Under the pieces are notes generated by a model. The model was not told the origin of the DNA. It did not search any database and saw nothing but the letters and a program-made list of their open reading frames with translations. Made by a program: the position numbers and the translations under genes. From Croceibacterium xixiisoli (lineage in GTDB: Bacteria > Pseudomonadota > Alphaproteobacteria > Sphingomonadales > Sphingomonadaceae), in the NCBI RefSeq assembly GCF_009827305.1, contig NZ_WTYJ01000001.1, positions 930,001-994,000 of the forward strand: a stretch of DNA of 64,000 nucleotides, written 5' to 3'. This document shows positions 25,846 to 32,941 of this stretch, piece by piece (positions within the stretch are counted from its first letter, which is position 1; each line of letters begins with the position of its first letter).

Positions 25846-26931
25846 TCAGCAGCGCTCTGCGTGGCCCTTGGCGATGTGCCAGACGGCCGCCTCGGCGGCG
25901 ATATCGGCGAAGGGGGGCAGCTCCGTGCCAGTCAGCCACACCTGAGCGCGGCCCTGGCGCAGGCGATCGAACAGGGCGGCGCGGCGGATCGGGTCGAGAT
26001 GGGCGGCGACTTCATCCAGCAGCAGCATGCCAGGGCGATCGCCGGCGGCGAGTGCGGCATGGGCCAAGGTTATGGCGATCAGCATGGCCTTCTGTTCGCC
26101 GGTGGAACAGGCGGCGGCAGGCTGGCCATTGCCGAGCATGGTCACGGCCAGCTCATCCCGATGCGGTCCGGTCAGGCTGCGCTGGGCGGACCGATCGCGC
26201 GCGCGCTGCCTGCGCATTTCACGCCCCAACCCCGCCGCATCGCGCGGGCCACCCGGTTGGTAGGTGAGCACGGGGCGGGCAAAGGGCGCGTCGGGCAGTT
26301 GAGCGAGTTCGCCATTAAGCCGATCGATCAGCATGGCCCGACCCAGCGCCAGGGCTGCACCGGCCTCCGCCATTTGCGCCTCGATCGAATCCATCCATTG
26401 CGGATCGGGATCCTGATCACCGGACAGCAGGCGATTTCTTTCGCGCAGGGCATTCTCATACCGAGCGGCATGGCGGGCATGGGCCGGATCGAGCGCCAGC
26501 GCCAGCCGATCCATATAGCGTCGCCGGGCGCCAGCGCTGTCGGCAAACAGCCGGTCCATCGCCGGGGTCAGCCAGCTGATCGCCAGCCATTCCCCCAGCC
26601 GGATCGCCGGGCAGGCCGCGCCATTGACCTGCGCCTGCCGCCGGGCCGGGGCATCCGGGGTGGCGCCGGTGCCCAATTGCACGGGATCATTGCCATCGGC
26701 GCGATCCAGCCGGGCGCTGACGGCAAATCCGCCCCCGGTGTCCTGCCCCGCCATTTCCACCAGCGTCGCCCGGCGCAGCCCGCGCCCGGGGGCGAACAGC
26801 GACAGCGCTTCGAGGATGTTGGTCTTGCCGGCACCATTTTCGCCCACCAGCAGGTTGAACTGCGCAGTGTCGTCCAGCCGCGTATCGGCGTGGTTGCGGA
26901 ACCGGGTCAGGGTGATGCGATCGAGCGCCAT
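25846..26931 (-). CDS. recF: DNA replication/repair protein RecF
   Basis: A 361-residue SMC-like ATPase that binds gaps and loads RecA with RecO and RecR. It starts LDRITLTRFRNHADTRL, has Walker A GENGAGKTN (about residues 30-38), the family block GEWLAISWLTPAMDRLFADSAGARRRYMDRL, TGPHRDEL, the signature STGEQKAMLIAITLAHA and Walker B MLLLDEVAAHLD. The ATG at 26931 gives the usual N-terminus; an in-frame ATG eight codons upstream is less likely. Convergent with tesA, five bases apart. dnaN and gyrB, often beside recF, are not here. Confidence 0.93.
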   Translation of the reverse strand: MALDRITLTRFRNHADTRLDDTAQFNLLVGENGAGKTNILEALSLFAPGRGLRRATLVEMAGQDTGGGFAVSARLDRADGNDPVQLGTGATPDAPARRQAQVNGAACPAIRLGEWLAISWLTPAMDRLFADSAGARRRYMDRLALALDPAHARHAARYENALRERNRLLSGDQDPDPQWMDSIEAQMAEAGAALALGRAMLIDRLNGELAQLPDAPFARPVLTYQPGGPRDAAGLGREMRRQRARDRSAQRSLTGPHRDELAVTMLGNGQPAAACSTGEQKAMLIAITLAHAALAAGDRPGMLLLDEVAAHLDPIRRAALFDRLRQGRAQVWLTGTELPPFADIAAEAAVWHIAKGHAERC

Positions 26932-27082
26932 GGTGTGACAGCGCCCTAAAGCCATTTCCCGCCGGGTGGGAGAAAAAGCTGATGCCGCAAAATGGGAAAT
27001 TTCACCATTTCGAGGCGAAAGGTTTCGGGCGACCTGATGGCTGGAAAAATCATGTAATTGAAAAATAGGTAAAATGGTAAAC

Positions 27083-27098
27083 TGGCACGCCTCCTGCA
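27083..27098 (+). promoter_or_regulatory. Sigma-54 promoter of the microprotein-PspC pair
   Basis: TGGCACG-CCTC-CTGCA matches the sigma-54 consensus (TGGCACG-N4-TTGCA) at all but one base, with the invariant GG (27084-27085) and GC (27096-27097) exactly ten bases apart. A start site 12 bases past the GC predicts a leader of about 41 bases before the ATG at 27150. The downstream gene encodes a PspC domain, and a PspF activator is encoded in the window. The AT-rich stretch upstream (27000-27080), including two GGTAA copies, could hold the enhancer. Confidence 0.75.
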
Positions 27099-27149
27099 AT
27101 GTTGTGTTCATCAGGCAGAACAATCCGCCTGGACCAATTTTTGGAGGGA

Positions 27150-27284
27150 ATGATGAACCAGACGACCAATTCTCGGCAGCGTATTGTCGCTGCCTTCGGT
27201 GCCATGGCGATGACCATGGGCCTGATGCTGGCCAGCTTCGCCTATACGCCGCAGGCGCCAATCATCGCACAGGTGCAGGCATGA
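27150..27284 (+). CDS. Membrane microprotein preceding PspC
   Basis: A 44-residue peptide: a short basic start (MMNQTTNSRQR), one hydrophobic segment (IVAAFGAMAMTMGLMLASFAY), and a Pro/Gln/Ala tail. GGAGGG lies at ideal distance. Its TGA overlaps the ATG of the PspC gene (ATGA at 27281-27284). It could be a single-pass inner-membrane protein or a cleaved signal-like peptide. No family is recognised. Its place, first after a sigma-54 promoter and coupled to a psp gene, mirrors the 51-residue gene at 50261-50416. Confidence 0.65.
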   Translation: MMNQTTNSRQRIVAAFGAMAMTMGLMLASFAYTPQAPIIAQVQA

Positions 27285-27484
27285 ACGACCAGACCATTCG
27301 CCATTCGGCTGACAGCTTCCGCCTGGACAAGGCCAATGGCAAACTCATGGGCGTCTGCTCCGGCCTCGCCAACCGGTTCGGCATGGATCCGCTCGCCTGG
27401 CGGCTGATCTTCGCGCTGGGCGCGTTGCTGGGTTTCGGCAGCGTGATCATTCTTTATCTCGCCATCGGCCTGCTGGCGGATTGA
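27281..27484 (+). CDS. Short PspC-domain membrane protein
   Basis: A 67-residue protein that is essentially only a PspC domain: FRLDKANGKLMGVCSGLANRFGMDPLAWRLIFALGALLGFGSVIILYLAIGLLAD. The GKLMGVCSGLA block and the following hydrophobic segments are diagnostic. It lacks the C-terminal cytoplasmic tail found in the operon PspC at 48703-49080. ATGA overlap with the upstream microprotein and the sigma-54 promoter place it in the phage-shock response. It may sense the membrane or modulate PspA or PspF indirectly (inference). Confidence 0.85.
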   Translation: MNDQTIRHSADSFRLDKANGKLMGVCSGLANRFGMDPLAWRLIFALGALLGFGSVIILYLAIGLLAD

Positions 27485-27502
27485 TGGCTGCCCCGCCGCA
27501 TC

Positions 27503-28231
27503 TCACCGGCTTTTCGCGAAGGGCGAAAAGTCGGTGTCGGTGTCGAAGATGTCCACTTTTTCCCGCCGCTTGAGGAAGCCGACGACCAGATAGGTCAGCG
27601 GCGTCAGCAACACTTCCCATCCGGTTTTCAGCGCCCATTGCGTCAGCGCCACCGTGATCACCAGATCGGTGGTCCAGCCAGCGGCCCCCGCGAAGGCGAG
27701 AGGGTAGAACAGGGCGGAATCGACCGCCTGGCCGACGATGGTGGAACCGATCGTGCGGGTCCACAGCATGCGCCCCTGGGTCCAGATCTTCATCCGGGCC
27801 AGCACATAGGAATTGACGAATTCCCCGGCCCAGAAGGCGATGATCGAGGCAAAGACGATGCGCGGCACCTGGCCGAACACGCGTTCATAGGCTTCCTGAT
27901 TGGTCCAGTCCACCGCCGGGGGCAGGGCCACCACCACCCAGGCCATGCCGGCCATGAAGATCAGCGCGGCAAAGCCGGCCCAGATCGCGCGGCGGGCATG
28001 GGCATAGCCATAGACCTCCGTCAGAACATCGCCGATGACATAGGAAACGGGGAAGAACAGGATGCCCGCACCGAAGGGCCAGAGCCCGAGCAGCGGCAGA
28101 TCGACCACCGCCACCTTGCCCGCGCCCAGCACATTGGACAGCAGCAGGATGGTGACGAAGGCCGCCAGCACCAGATCGAAATAGCGGAAATTCCGGTGGC
28201 CGGATGTGCCCCCGTCGATGCCTGACCCCAT
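27503..28231 (-). CDS. yhhQ: Queuosine precursor transporter (YhhQ/VUT family)
   Basis: A 242-residue inner-membrane protein with about six hydrophobic segments. Family hallmarks are LVLAAFVTILLLSNV in TM1, FPVSYVIGDVLTEVYGYAHARRAIW, FASIIAFWAGEFVNSYVLARMKI and RTIGSTIVGQAVDSALFYPLAF. YhhQ imports preQ0/preQ1 for queuosine in tRNA anticodons. The C-terminal ~20 residues are acidic and soluble. The ATG at 28231 has GGGGGCGG upstream. It is convergent with the small PspC gene and lies next to tRNA-Arg. Confidence 0.9.
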   Translation of the reverse strand: MGSGIDGGTSGHRNFRYFDLVLAAFVTILLLSNVLGAGKVAVVDLPLLGLWPFGAGILFFPVSYVIGDVLTEVYGYAHARRAIWAGFAALIFMAGMAWVVVALPPAVDWTNQEAYERVFGQVPRIVFASIIAFWAGEFVNSYVLARMKIWTQGRMLWTRTIGSTIVGQAVDSALFYPLAFAGAAGWTTDLVITVALTQWALKTGWEVLLTPLTYLVVGFLKRREKVDIFDTDTDFSPFAKSR

Positions 28232-28356
28232 TGCCGCCCCCGTGTTTCGTCCGTCTGCTGCGGGTGACAGCCTAACCACGATCCGGGGGATTGGCAAAGC
28301 CGGGCACCACAGCCGGGCTTGCCGCGCCCGTTCCGTCCGCTATGGACAGCCGATGC

Positions 28357-28433
28357 GCGCCCTTAGCTCAGCTGGATAGAGCACGGGACTTCTAATCCTG
28401 AGGCCGCAGGTTCGACTCCTGCAGGGCGCGCCA
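28357..28433 (+). tRNA. tRNA-Arg (UCU)
   Basis: A full cloverleaf: acceptor GCGCCCT/AGGGCGC, D-arm AGCTCAGCTGGATAGAGC, anticodon stem CGGGA/TCCTG with loop CTTCTAA (anticodon TCT, Arg codon AGA), T-arm with GGTTCGACTCC, discriminator G, and encoded CCA at 28431-28433. Confidence 0.97.
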
Positions 28434-28448
28434 TCTTGTCACATCCAT

Positions 28449-29147
28449 CTAACCAGGGTTCGATTGTTCCGGTTCGGGAATGCGGGTCAGAATCCCCGCG
28501 TGGGGCAGCAGTGCCATTTCCCGAGCGAGCGATACGAGATCTTCCTGGCTGTTGATGGCGCAGTAGGCAGTGCGCCAGACATCCATATTTTTTGCTTCGA
28601 GAATTTTGTCCTGAGGGCAGATTTGCTGAAGTATCTGGAAGCTGTCGATCCGCTCCTCAGAAGCCTTGCGGGTCATCAGCGTGTAATCGCTGCCCGTACG
28701 AGTTCCTTCCTGTATGACCCAAAGTTCCCAATCAGCATCGTCGATGGTGATCGTGTCGATGACTGCAAAGAACCCATATTCGAAGTCATTTTGCGGATCG
28801 TCCAGCTCCCCCCGCTCCCCGGCGTAGGATATGATCCCAGCGCAATGAAACACCCCGTAGTTTCTGAACCGGAGCCAAGATGGCTGAGCCATGTTTTTGT
28901 TGGTCGGGGTAAATTGCCAGTCGCCAAAGTTCACCCGTGATCTGCAGCCAAATCTGTTTTGTTCGTGGAAACTGCGCGGCCAGAATTTTTCCCAGTCGAA
29001 TGTATAAAGGGGCAGGGCCGAATGGATCTCGCTCACGACCCGCGGGCCTTCCTCTCCATCATCTTCCTGTGCCTGGGCTGCCAAGGGGATCAGCAGGGCG
29101 CATGACAGGGTGGCGATCCATCGCGCGATTTGCCTGACCGACATCAT
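28449..29147 (-). CDS. Exported protein of unknown function
   Basis: A 232-residue protein with a clear signal peptide (IARWIATLSCALLIPLAAQAQE, cut near AQAQ). The mature part is acidic at the start, then mixed alpha/beta with aromatic-rich segments (YTFDWEKFWPRSFHEQNRFGC) and four cysteines that could form disulfides (in FGCRS, HCAGI, QICPQ and YCAIN). It is probably periplasmic. It begins four bases after the TbpB-like gene stop, so the two are very likely co-transcribed. I recognise no family. A partner or accessory role for the surface lipoprotein is possible (inference). Confidence 0.7.
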   Translation of the reverse strand: MMSVRQIARWIATLSCALLIPLAAQAQEDDGEEGPRVVSEIHSALPLYTFDWEKFWPRSFHEQNRFGCRSRVNFGDWQFTPTNKNMAQPSWLRFRNYGVFHCAGIISYAGERGELDDPQNDFEYGFFAVIDTITIDDADWELWVIQEGTRTGSDYTLMTRKASEERIDSFQILQQICPQDKILEAKNMDVWRTAYCAINSQEDLVSLAREMALLPHAGILTRIPEPEQSNPG

Positions 29148-29151
29148 GCCC

Positions 29152-31134
29152 TTATTGCTTCGCCCCGACGGCGACCCCGACGATGTGATCCCAGCTATCG
29201 AATTCTCCCCGCGATGGGCGGTTGAGCATGAAGGTGTAGCCGGCCTCGGCGGCGTTCGGGCCGAAGAAGCCGCCCTTGAAATCGCCCTTGAACTGGCTGT
29301 TGGATGACGTCAGGGTGCCTTCGAAGAAGGGGCCGGTTCCCGTTATCGCGCCGGTTCCCTCGATATTGGCCAGCGGCATCTCATAGGCGCCCAGCATGGG
29401 GGCATAGAGCGACAGCAGGGTTGCAATCTGGCCCGATCCGAAATCGGCGGTCAGCGAACCTCTTCCCGCAATGCCGCCGCCGCCGCCGGTGCGATAGCCG
29501 CTAGCCGTCAGCGCATAGCTGGCGGTGCCGGTGCGCGGCATGTCGGTGTTCGGGGTCGGGCTGCCGAACAGGAAATAGGTCACGCTGCGCTGGTTCGGTT
29601 GATCGGTTCCACGGTGCCAGAACCCATAGCTGAGGTAATGCAGCTGCAGTTCCGGGTCGTTTGTGCCGATTTCGGGAACCAGATTGTTGAACATCACCAG
29701 CGATGTCTGCTGGTTGACATCCTCGCCGATGATGATGTGGGCGTTTTCCTTCACCCCGGAATCGTGCCGGCGGGTCAGGTGCTCTGCCCCATAGACACCC
29801 TCAGCGGCGCCCAATCTTACCGTATAGGTCGTCCCCTCTGCCGAAGGGGCGATGCTGATCGTCAATTGGTCGGACATGCGTGCCGTCCGTTGGCGATCGA
29901 TCACGACGCTGCGGTCGTTCTGCGATCCGCTGGTCGTCAGATCCGCGGTAATCGTGCTGAAGGTGGCGCCGGCTGCCAGGGGGAAGGTGCTGCCCGCAGG
30001 CGGTGGCGGCGGTGGCGGGGGCGGCGGCGGCGGGGGAGGCGGTGGCGGCGGAGGCGGAACCCTGCCCGGAACCGATCCCACCACCACGCCGCCGCCCAGC
30101 GCCGTGCGATCCTTCGCGTTGATGCCGAAGCTGTAGCCGAATTCTTCTGCATTGGGGCCGAAGAAGGCGCCCAGGATGGAGCCTTCGTAATCCAGTTGGG
30201 AGCCGGTCCAGCTGCCCTGGAAATCATTCATTCCGGCGGTGATGCTGCCTTCGCCATCGAACCACCCGAGATCGACGGAGCCGCCCAGACGCAGATTTTC
30301 CCCGGCCAGCAGCATGCGGGTGGTGAAGGAGCCATTGGCGAAGTCGGCATCAAGCGTGGCGGTGCCATTCAACAGGAAATCATCCACCTGAGTGAACAGC
30401 TTCCCCCGGGCGATGCCGGCAAAGGATGCCTGGCCCGTTCGCGGGATGTCCCCCGGCGCGGTAGGGATGCCGAAATAGAAATAGGTGTCGCTGAGATAGG
30501 GGCTGAAGCCGTAGGCGGCATCGAAGGATTCGAAATGCCAGGTGCCGGTGCTGACATAGGACAGCCACAGATCGGGATTGTTCGGATCGCGAAATTCGGG
30601 TTCGCGATAGGACAAGGCGCGCCCGCCACCTTCACTGTTCCTGCTCCATCCGCGTGATTCGCTCATAAGCAGGTTCAGGTCGTAGGAATGTCCGCCGCCC
30701 GGCGCATTGTAGGCGGTGTAGGTTCCTTCGCCATTGGGCGAAGTGACAAACCGAAGCCCGGTATCGTAACCGTAGAACCGGTTCGCCGTCATCAGCGTGC
30801 CTTCCACCCGATCCCATGCGACCTGGATGGAACCGGTGCGGAAATCCTGCGGCGATTGCAGCGCCTCTGCCAGGGTGCCGGTGGTTGTGGGGGCCAAGGT
30901 TACGGGCGGGGCGGGATATTCCACCGGCGGCGGCGTGTACACGGGTGCCGGCGTTGGAGTGGGCTCCGGCGTGGGCGTGGGGGCGGTCGGGGTCGGAGTG
31001 GGCGCCGTTGGCGTTGGGCTGGTTGGTGCGGGGCCGATCGGCCCCGGGGTGCTGACCGTTCCACCACCGCCGCCGCCACATGCGGCCAGCGTTATACAGG
31101 CCGATCCCAGCAAAAACATATGAACAGGACGCAT
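29152..31134 (-). CDS. Two-lobed transferrin-binding-protein-B-like surface lipoprotein
   Basis: A 660-residue lipoprotein with signal and lipobox TLAACGG. A Thr/Pro-repeat stalk (repeats of PTPTAPT and TPTP, residues ~30-75) is followed by lobe 1, a run of about 20 prolines near residue 370, and lobe 2. Both lobes end in the TbpB beta-barrel motif: AFFGPNAEEFGYSFGI in lobe 1 and GFFGPNAAEAGYTFML in lobe 2. The two halves share an internal plan (YFYFGIPTAPGDIPRTG versus YFLFGSPTPNTDMPRTG), so the protein arose by duplication. Such 'TbpB-like solute-binding' proteins are surface-exposed and often moved by Slam; none is seen here. The ligand need not be transferrin. Confidence 0.85.
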   Translation of the reverse strand: MRPVHMFLLGSACITLAACGGGGGGTVSTPGPIGPAPTSPTPTAPTPTPTAPTPTPEPTPTPAPVYTPPPVEYPAPPVTLAPTTTGTLAEALQSPQDFRTGSIQVAWDRVEGTLMTANRFYGYDTGLRFVTSPNGEGTYTAYNAPGGGHSYDLNLLMSESRGWSRNSEGGGRALSYREPEFRDPNNPDLWLSYVSTGTWHFESFDAAYGFSPYLSDTYFYFGIPTAPGDIPRTGQASFAGIARGKLFTQVDDFLLNGTATLDADFANGSFTTRMLLAGENLRLGGSVDLGWFDGEGSITAGMNDFQGSWTGSQLDYEGSILGAFFGPNAEEFGYSFGINAKDRTALGGGVVVGSVPGRVPPPPPPPPPPPPPPPPPPPPAGSTFPLAAGATFSTITADLTTSGSQNDRSVVIDRQRTARMSDQLTISIAPSAEGTTYTVRLGAAEGVYGAEHLTRRHDSGVKENAHIIIGEDVNQQTSLVMFNNLVPEIGTNDPELQLHYLSYGFWHRGTDQPNQRSVTYFLFGSPTPNTDMPRTGTASYALTASGYRTGGGGGIAGRGSLTADFGSGQIATLLSLYAPMLGAYEMPLANIEGTGAITGTGPFFEGTLTSSNSQFKGDFKGGFFGPNAAEAGYTFMLNRPSRGEFDSWDHIVGVAVGAKQ

Positions 31135-31365
31135 CCGATTTCCCCCAAAACCCCTTTTGCCGTCATAGGATGGTATCGGGCGGCGCAGGTCAACCGGATT
31201 ATGTATCAAAATGCTTTCACCGGGCCCGTCGCCCGGTAATGGCAACCGCCTTGAAGAAAGGGCGCTCCACCGCTGATCACGGGCGCTGCCATTCTCTCCG
31301 TCATAATCCCGTCAACCGGCCGGGTTTGGTTCCGGCAAGGACAGGTTCTCGAGCCGGGGTTTTGC

Positions 31366-32085
31366 ATGACCATCAAGCATATGATTCTCGCCGCCGCCCT
31401 GATGGCGGCAATTCCGGTGCCCGCAGCGGCGCAGGTGGAGATGGGGTCGATTCCGATGTGGAACACCATCGGCATGCTCAATCAGATGACCCTGGATGAC
31501 TCGCTGGGAACCTATGATTCGGAAGATGAGGACGAGGATGGCGAGGCCGAACGCACGCCGTCGCGTCGGGCTTCGCGGGCGGCGGTTTCCACGCAGATCC
31601 GGCTGGGGGCGCCGCGCATGCCGGCCAAGATGGCGCAGAATTATGCGGCGGCGGATCGCGATCAGGCGCAGCGCGTGTTCGGCAATATGCTGACCGGCTA
31701 TGGCCAGGTGGCGCGGCAGTTGGGCGTGCCGGACAATGATGTCGCCGGGGCGGTGGCGGCCTTCATTGCCGGATCATGGATGGCTTACCATGATCGCGAT
31801 GTCGCCGATGCGGATTTTCCCGTGCTGGTGGCGCAGATGCGTGAGGTGTTGCAAGCCACGCCTGACTTCGTCGATGCGCCGCTGGCCGAAAAGCAGGATC
31901 TGCATGAACAACTGGCGATCCTGGGCACCACAATGGCGCTGACCCGGGCGCAATTGCAGCAGCAGCCCAATCCCGCGCTGTCGGCGCATATGAAGGCCGC
32001 CGCGCGCAGCTATCTGACCGGGTTCCTCAAGGCCGATCCAGACCGGATGGTGATCGACGGCAAGGGCCTGTCCTTCACATCGTGA
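31366..32085 (+). CDS. Exported protein, probably DUF6683 family
   Basis: A 239-residue protein with a signal peptide (MILAAALMAAIPVPAAAQ), an acidic linker (DSEDEDEDGEAE near residue 50) and a helical domain from residue 80. The pattern LGVPDNDVAGAVAAFIAGSWMAYHDRD followed by a long amphipathic helical stretch resembles what I remember of DUF6683; this is a tentative match. It probably lives in the periplasm. Its stop overlaps the convergent methyltransferase stop by 11 bases. The 231-base upstream region shows no gene. Function unknown. Confidence 0.7.
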   Translation: MTIKHMILAAALMAAIPVPAAAQVEMGSIPMWNTIGMLNQMTLDDSLGTYDSEDEDEDGEAERTPSRRASRAAVSTQIRLGAPRMPAKMAQNYAAADRDQAQRVFGNMLTGYGQVARQLGVPDNDVAGAVAAFIAGSWMAYHDRDVADADFPVLVAQMREVLQATPDFVDAPLAEKQDLHEQLAILGTTMALTRAQLQQQPNPALSAHMKAAARSYLTGFLKADPDRMVIDGKGLSFTS

Positions 32086-32773
32086 CGGCGGCGTCGCCTG
32101 CTGCATAGGCGACCCAGCCGCGAAAGCTGAAGCCGGCGTAGAACAGCGCCACATCGGCAAAGCCGGCTTCGCGCAGCAGCGCTTCTTCCTCTGCCATAGA
32201 TAGCAGCGGGAGGCGGGCGACCATGGTTTCCGCCGAGGCGGCGGCGGCGGGAAAGTCGATCGTCGGTATGGCGAAGGCGGCGGAAAACGTCATCCAGCGG
32301 TGCGGATCGGCGCCCGGCGGCTGGCTGTGATGGGCCACCACCAGCGGAGCGCCGGGCTTCAGCCGCAGCCGAAGCTGCTGCAGCACGCGCAGCCGTTCTG
32401 CGGGTTCGAGGAAATGCAGCGTCAGCAGACAGGTCGCGCCGTCGAAGGCGGTTTGCGGGGCATCTTCGATATAGCCCTGCTGCAGATCGATTCGATCGGG
32501 CAGCGGCGCCAGCACCTGACGGGCGATATCGAGCATGGCGGCGGAGGGATCGACGCCGTGAAGGTGCCAATGCGGCTGCGCATCGGCGAAAGCCTTGAGT
32601 TCCAGTCCGCCGCCGGCACCCAGCACCAGTACATGGGCGTTGGGCCTGGCGCATTCGGCGAGCAGCAGTATTGCCATGCGGTGCAGATCGGCGAGGCCGG
32701 GCACTTTGCGTGGCGCGTCTTGCGCATAGCCGGCCACCATCGTCGGGTCGTGAAACAGCTGGGTGGCGGCCAT
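32075..32773 (-). CDS. Class I SAM-dependent methyltransferase
   Basis: A 232-residue enzyme with a Rossmann-type SAM site: HVLVLGAGGGLELKAFA (motif I), WHLHGVDPSAAMLDIARQ (motif II acidic residue), and FDGATCLLTLHFLEP (motif IV). Several C-terminal helices may bind substrate. AAGGAT lies before the ATG at 32773. The frame continues upstream to 32839, but those codons cross a long palindrome, so I prefer the later start. The substrate is unknown. The palindrome at 32798-32830 marks it as a regulated single gene. Confidence 0.8.
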   Translation of the reverse strand: MAATQLFHDPTMVAGYAQDAPRKVPGLADLHRMAILLLAECARPNAHVLVLGAGGGLELKAFADAQPHWHLHGVDPSAAMLDIARQVLAPLPDRIDLQQGYIEDAPQTAFDGATCLLTLHFLEPAERLRVLQQLRLRLKPGAPLVVAHHSQPPGADPHRWMTFSAAFAIPTIDFPAAAASAETMVARLPLLSMAEEEALLREAGFADVALFYAGFSFRGWVAYAAGDAAVTM

Positions 32774-32797
32774 CGGATATCCTTGCAAAAAATCGGC

Positions 32798-32830
32798 GAT
32801 ATCACGAAACATTGTATGTTGCGTGATATC
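32798..32830. promoter_or_regulatory. 33-base palindromic operator upstream of the methyltransferase
   Basis: The arms at 32798-32812 (starting GATATCACG) and 32816-32830 (ending CGTGATATC) are inverted repeats with one mismatch in 15 bases, around TGT. A further CGG/CCG pair flanks them after one mismatch. It lies 25 bases upstream of the methyltransferase ATG, over the probable promoter. The size and symmetry suit a dimeric or tetrameric repressor such as TetR, MarR or ArsR type. No regulator gene is adjacent. Confidence 0.55.
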
Positions 32831-32857
32831 ACCGATCAAGGTGCGATGGAGCGCTGA

Positions 32858-32878
32858 GAGCGGATTGGGTCGCCGCTC
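32858..32878. terminator. Hairpin downstream of otsA
   Basis: GAGCGG (32858-32863) and CCGCTC (32873-32878) form a six-pair stem about 60 bases past the otsA stop. The T-rich tail (AATTTTCTTTC) follows on the plus strand, so it fits a rightward terminator better than a leftward one. Its role is unclear. Confidence 0.3.
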
Positions 32879-32941
32879 AATTTTCTTTCGTTTGCCGCGA
32901 TTTCCGAGTCAGCAGGTGATGCCACCCGCCTGGAAATTGCT

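Noticed and set aside
30001-30059. A GGC/GGT-rich tract that looks like a tandem repeat
   Set aside because: It encodes the polyproline hinge of the TbpB-like protein; not a separate repeat element.
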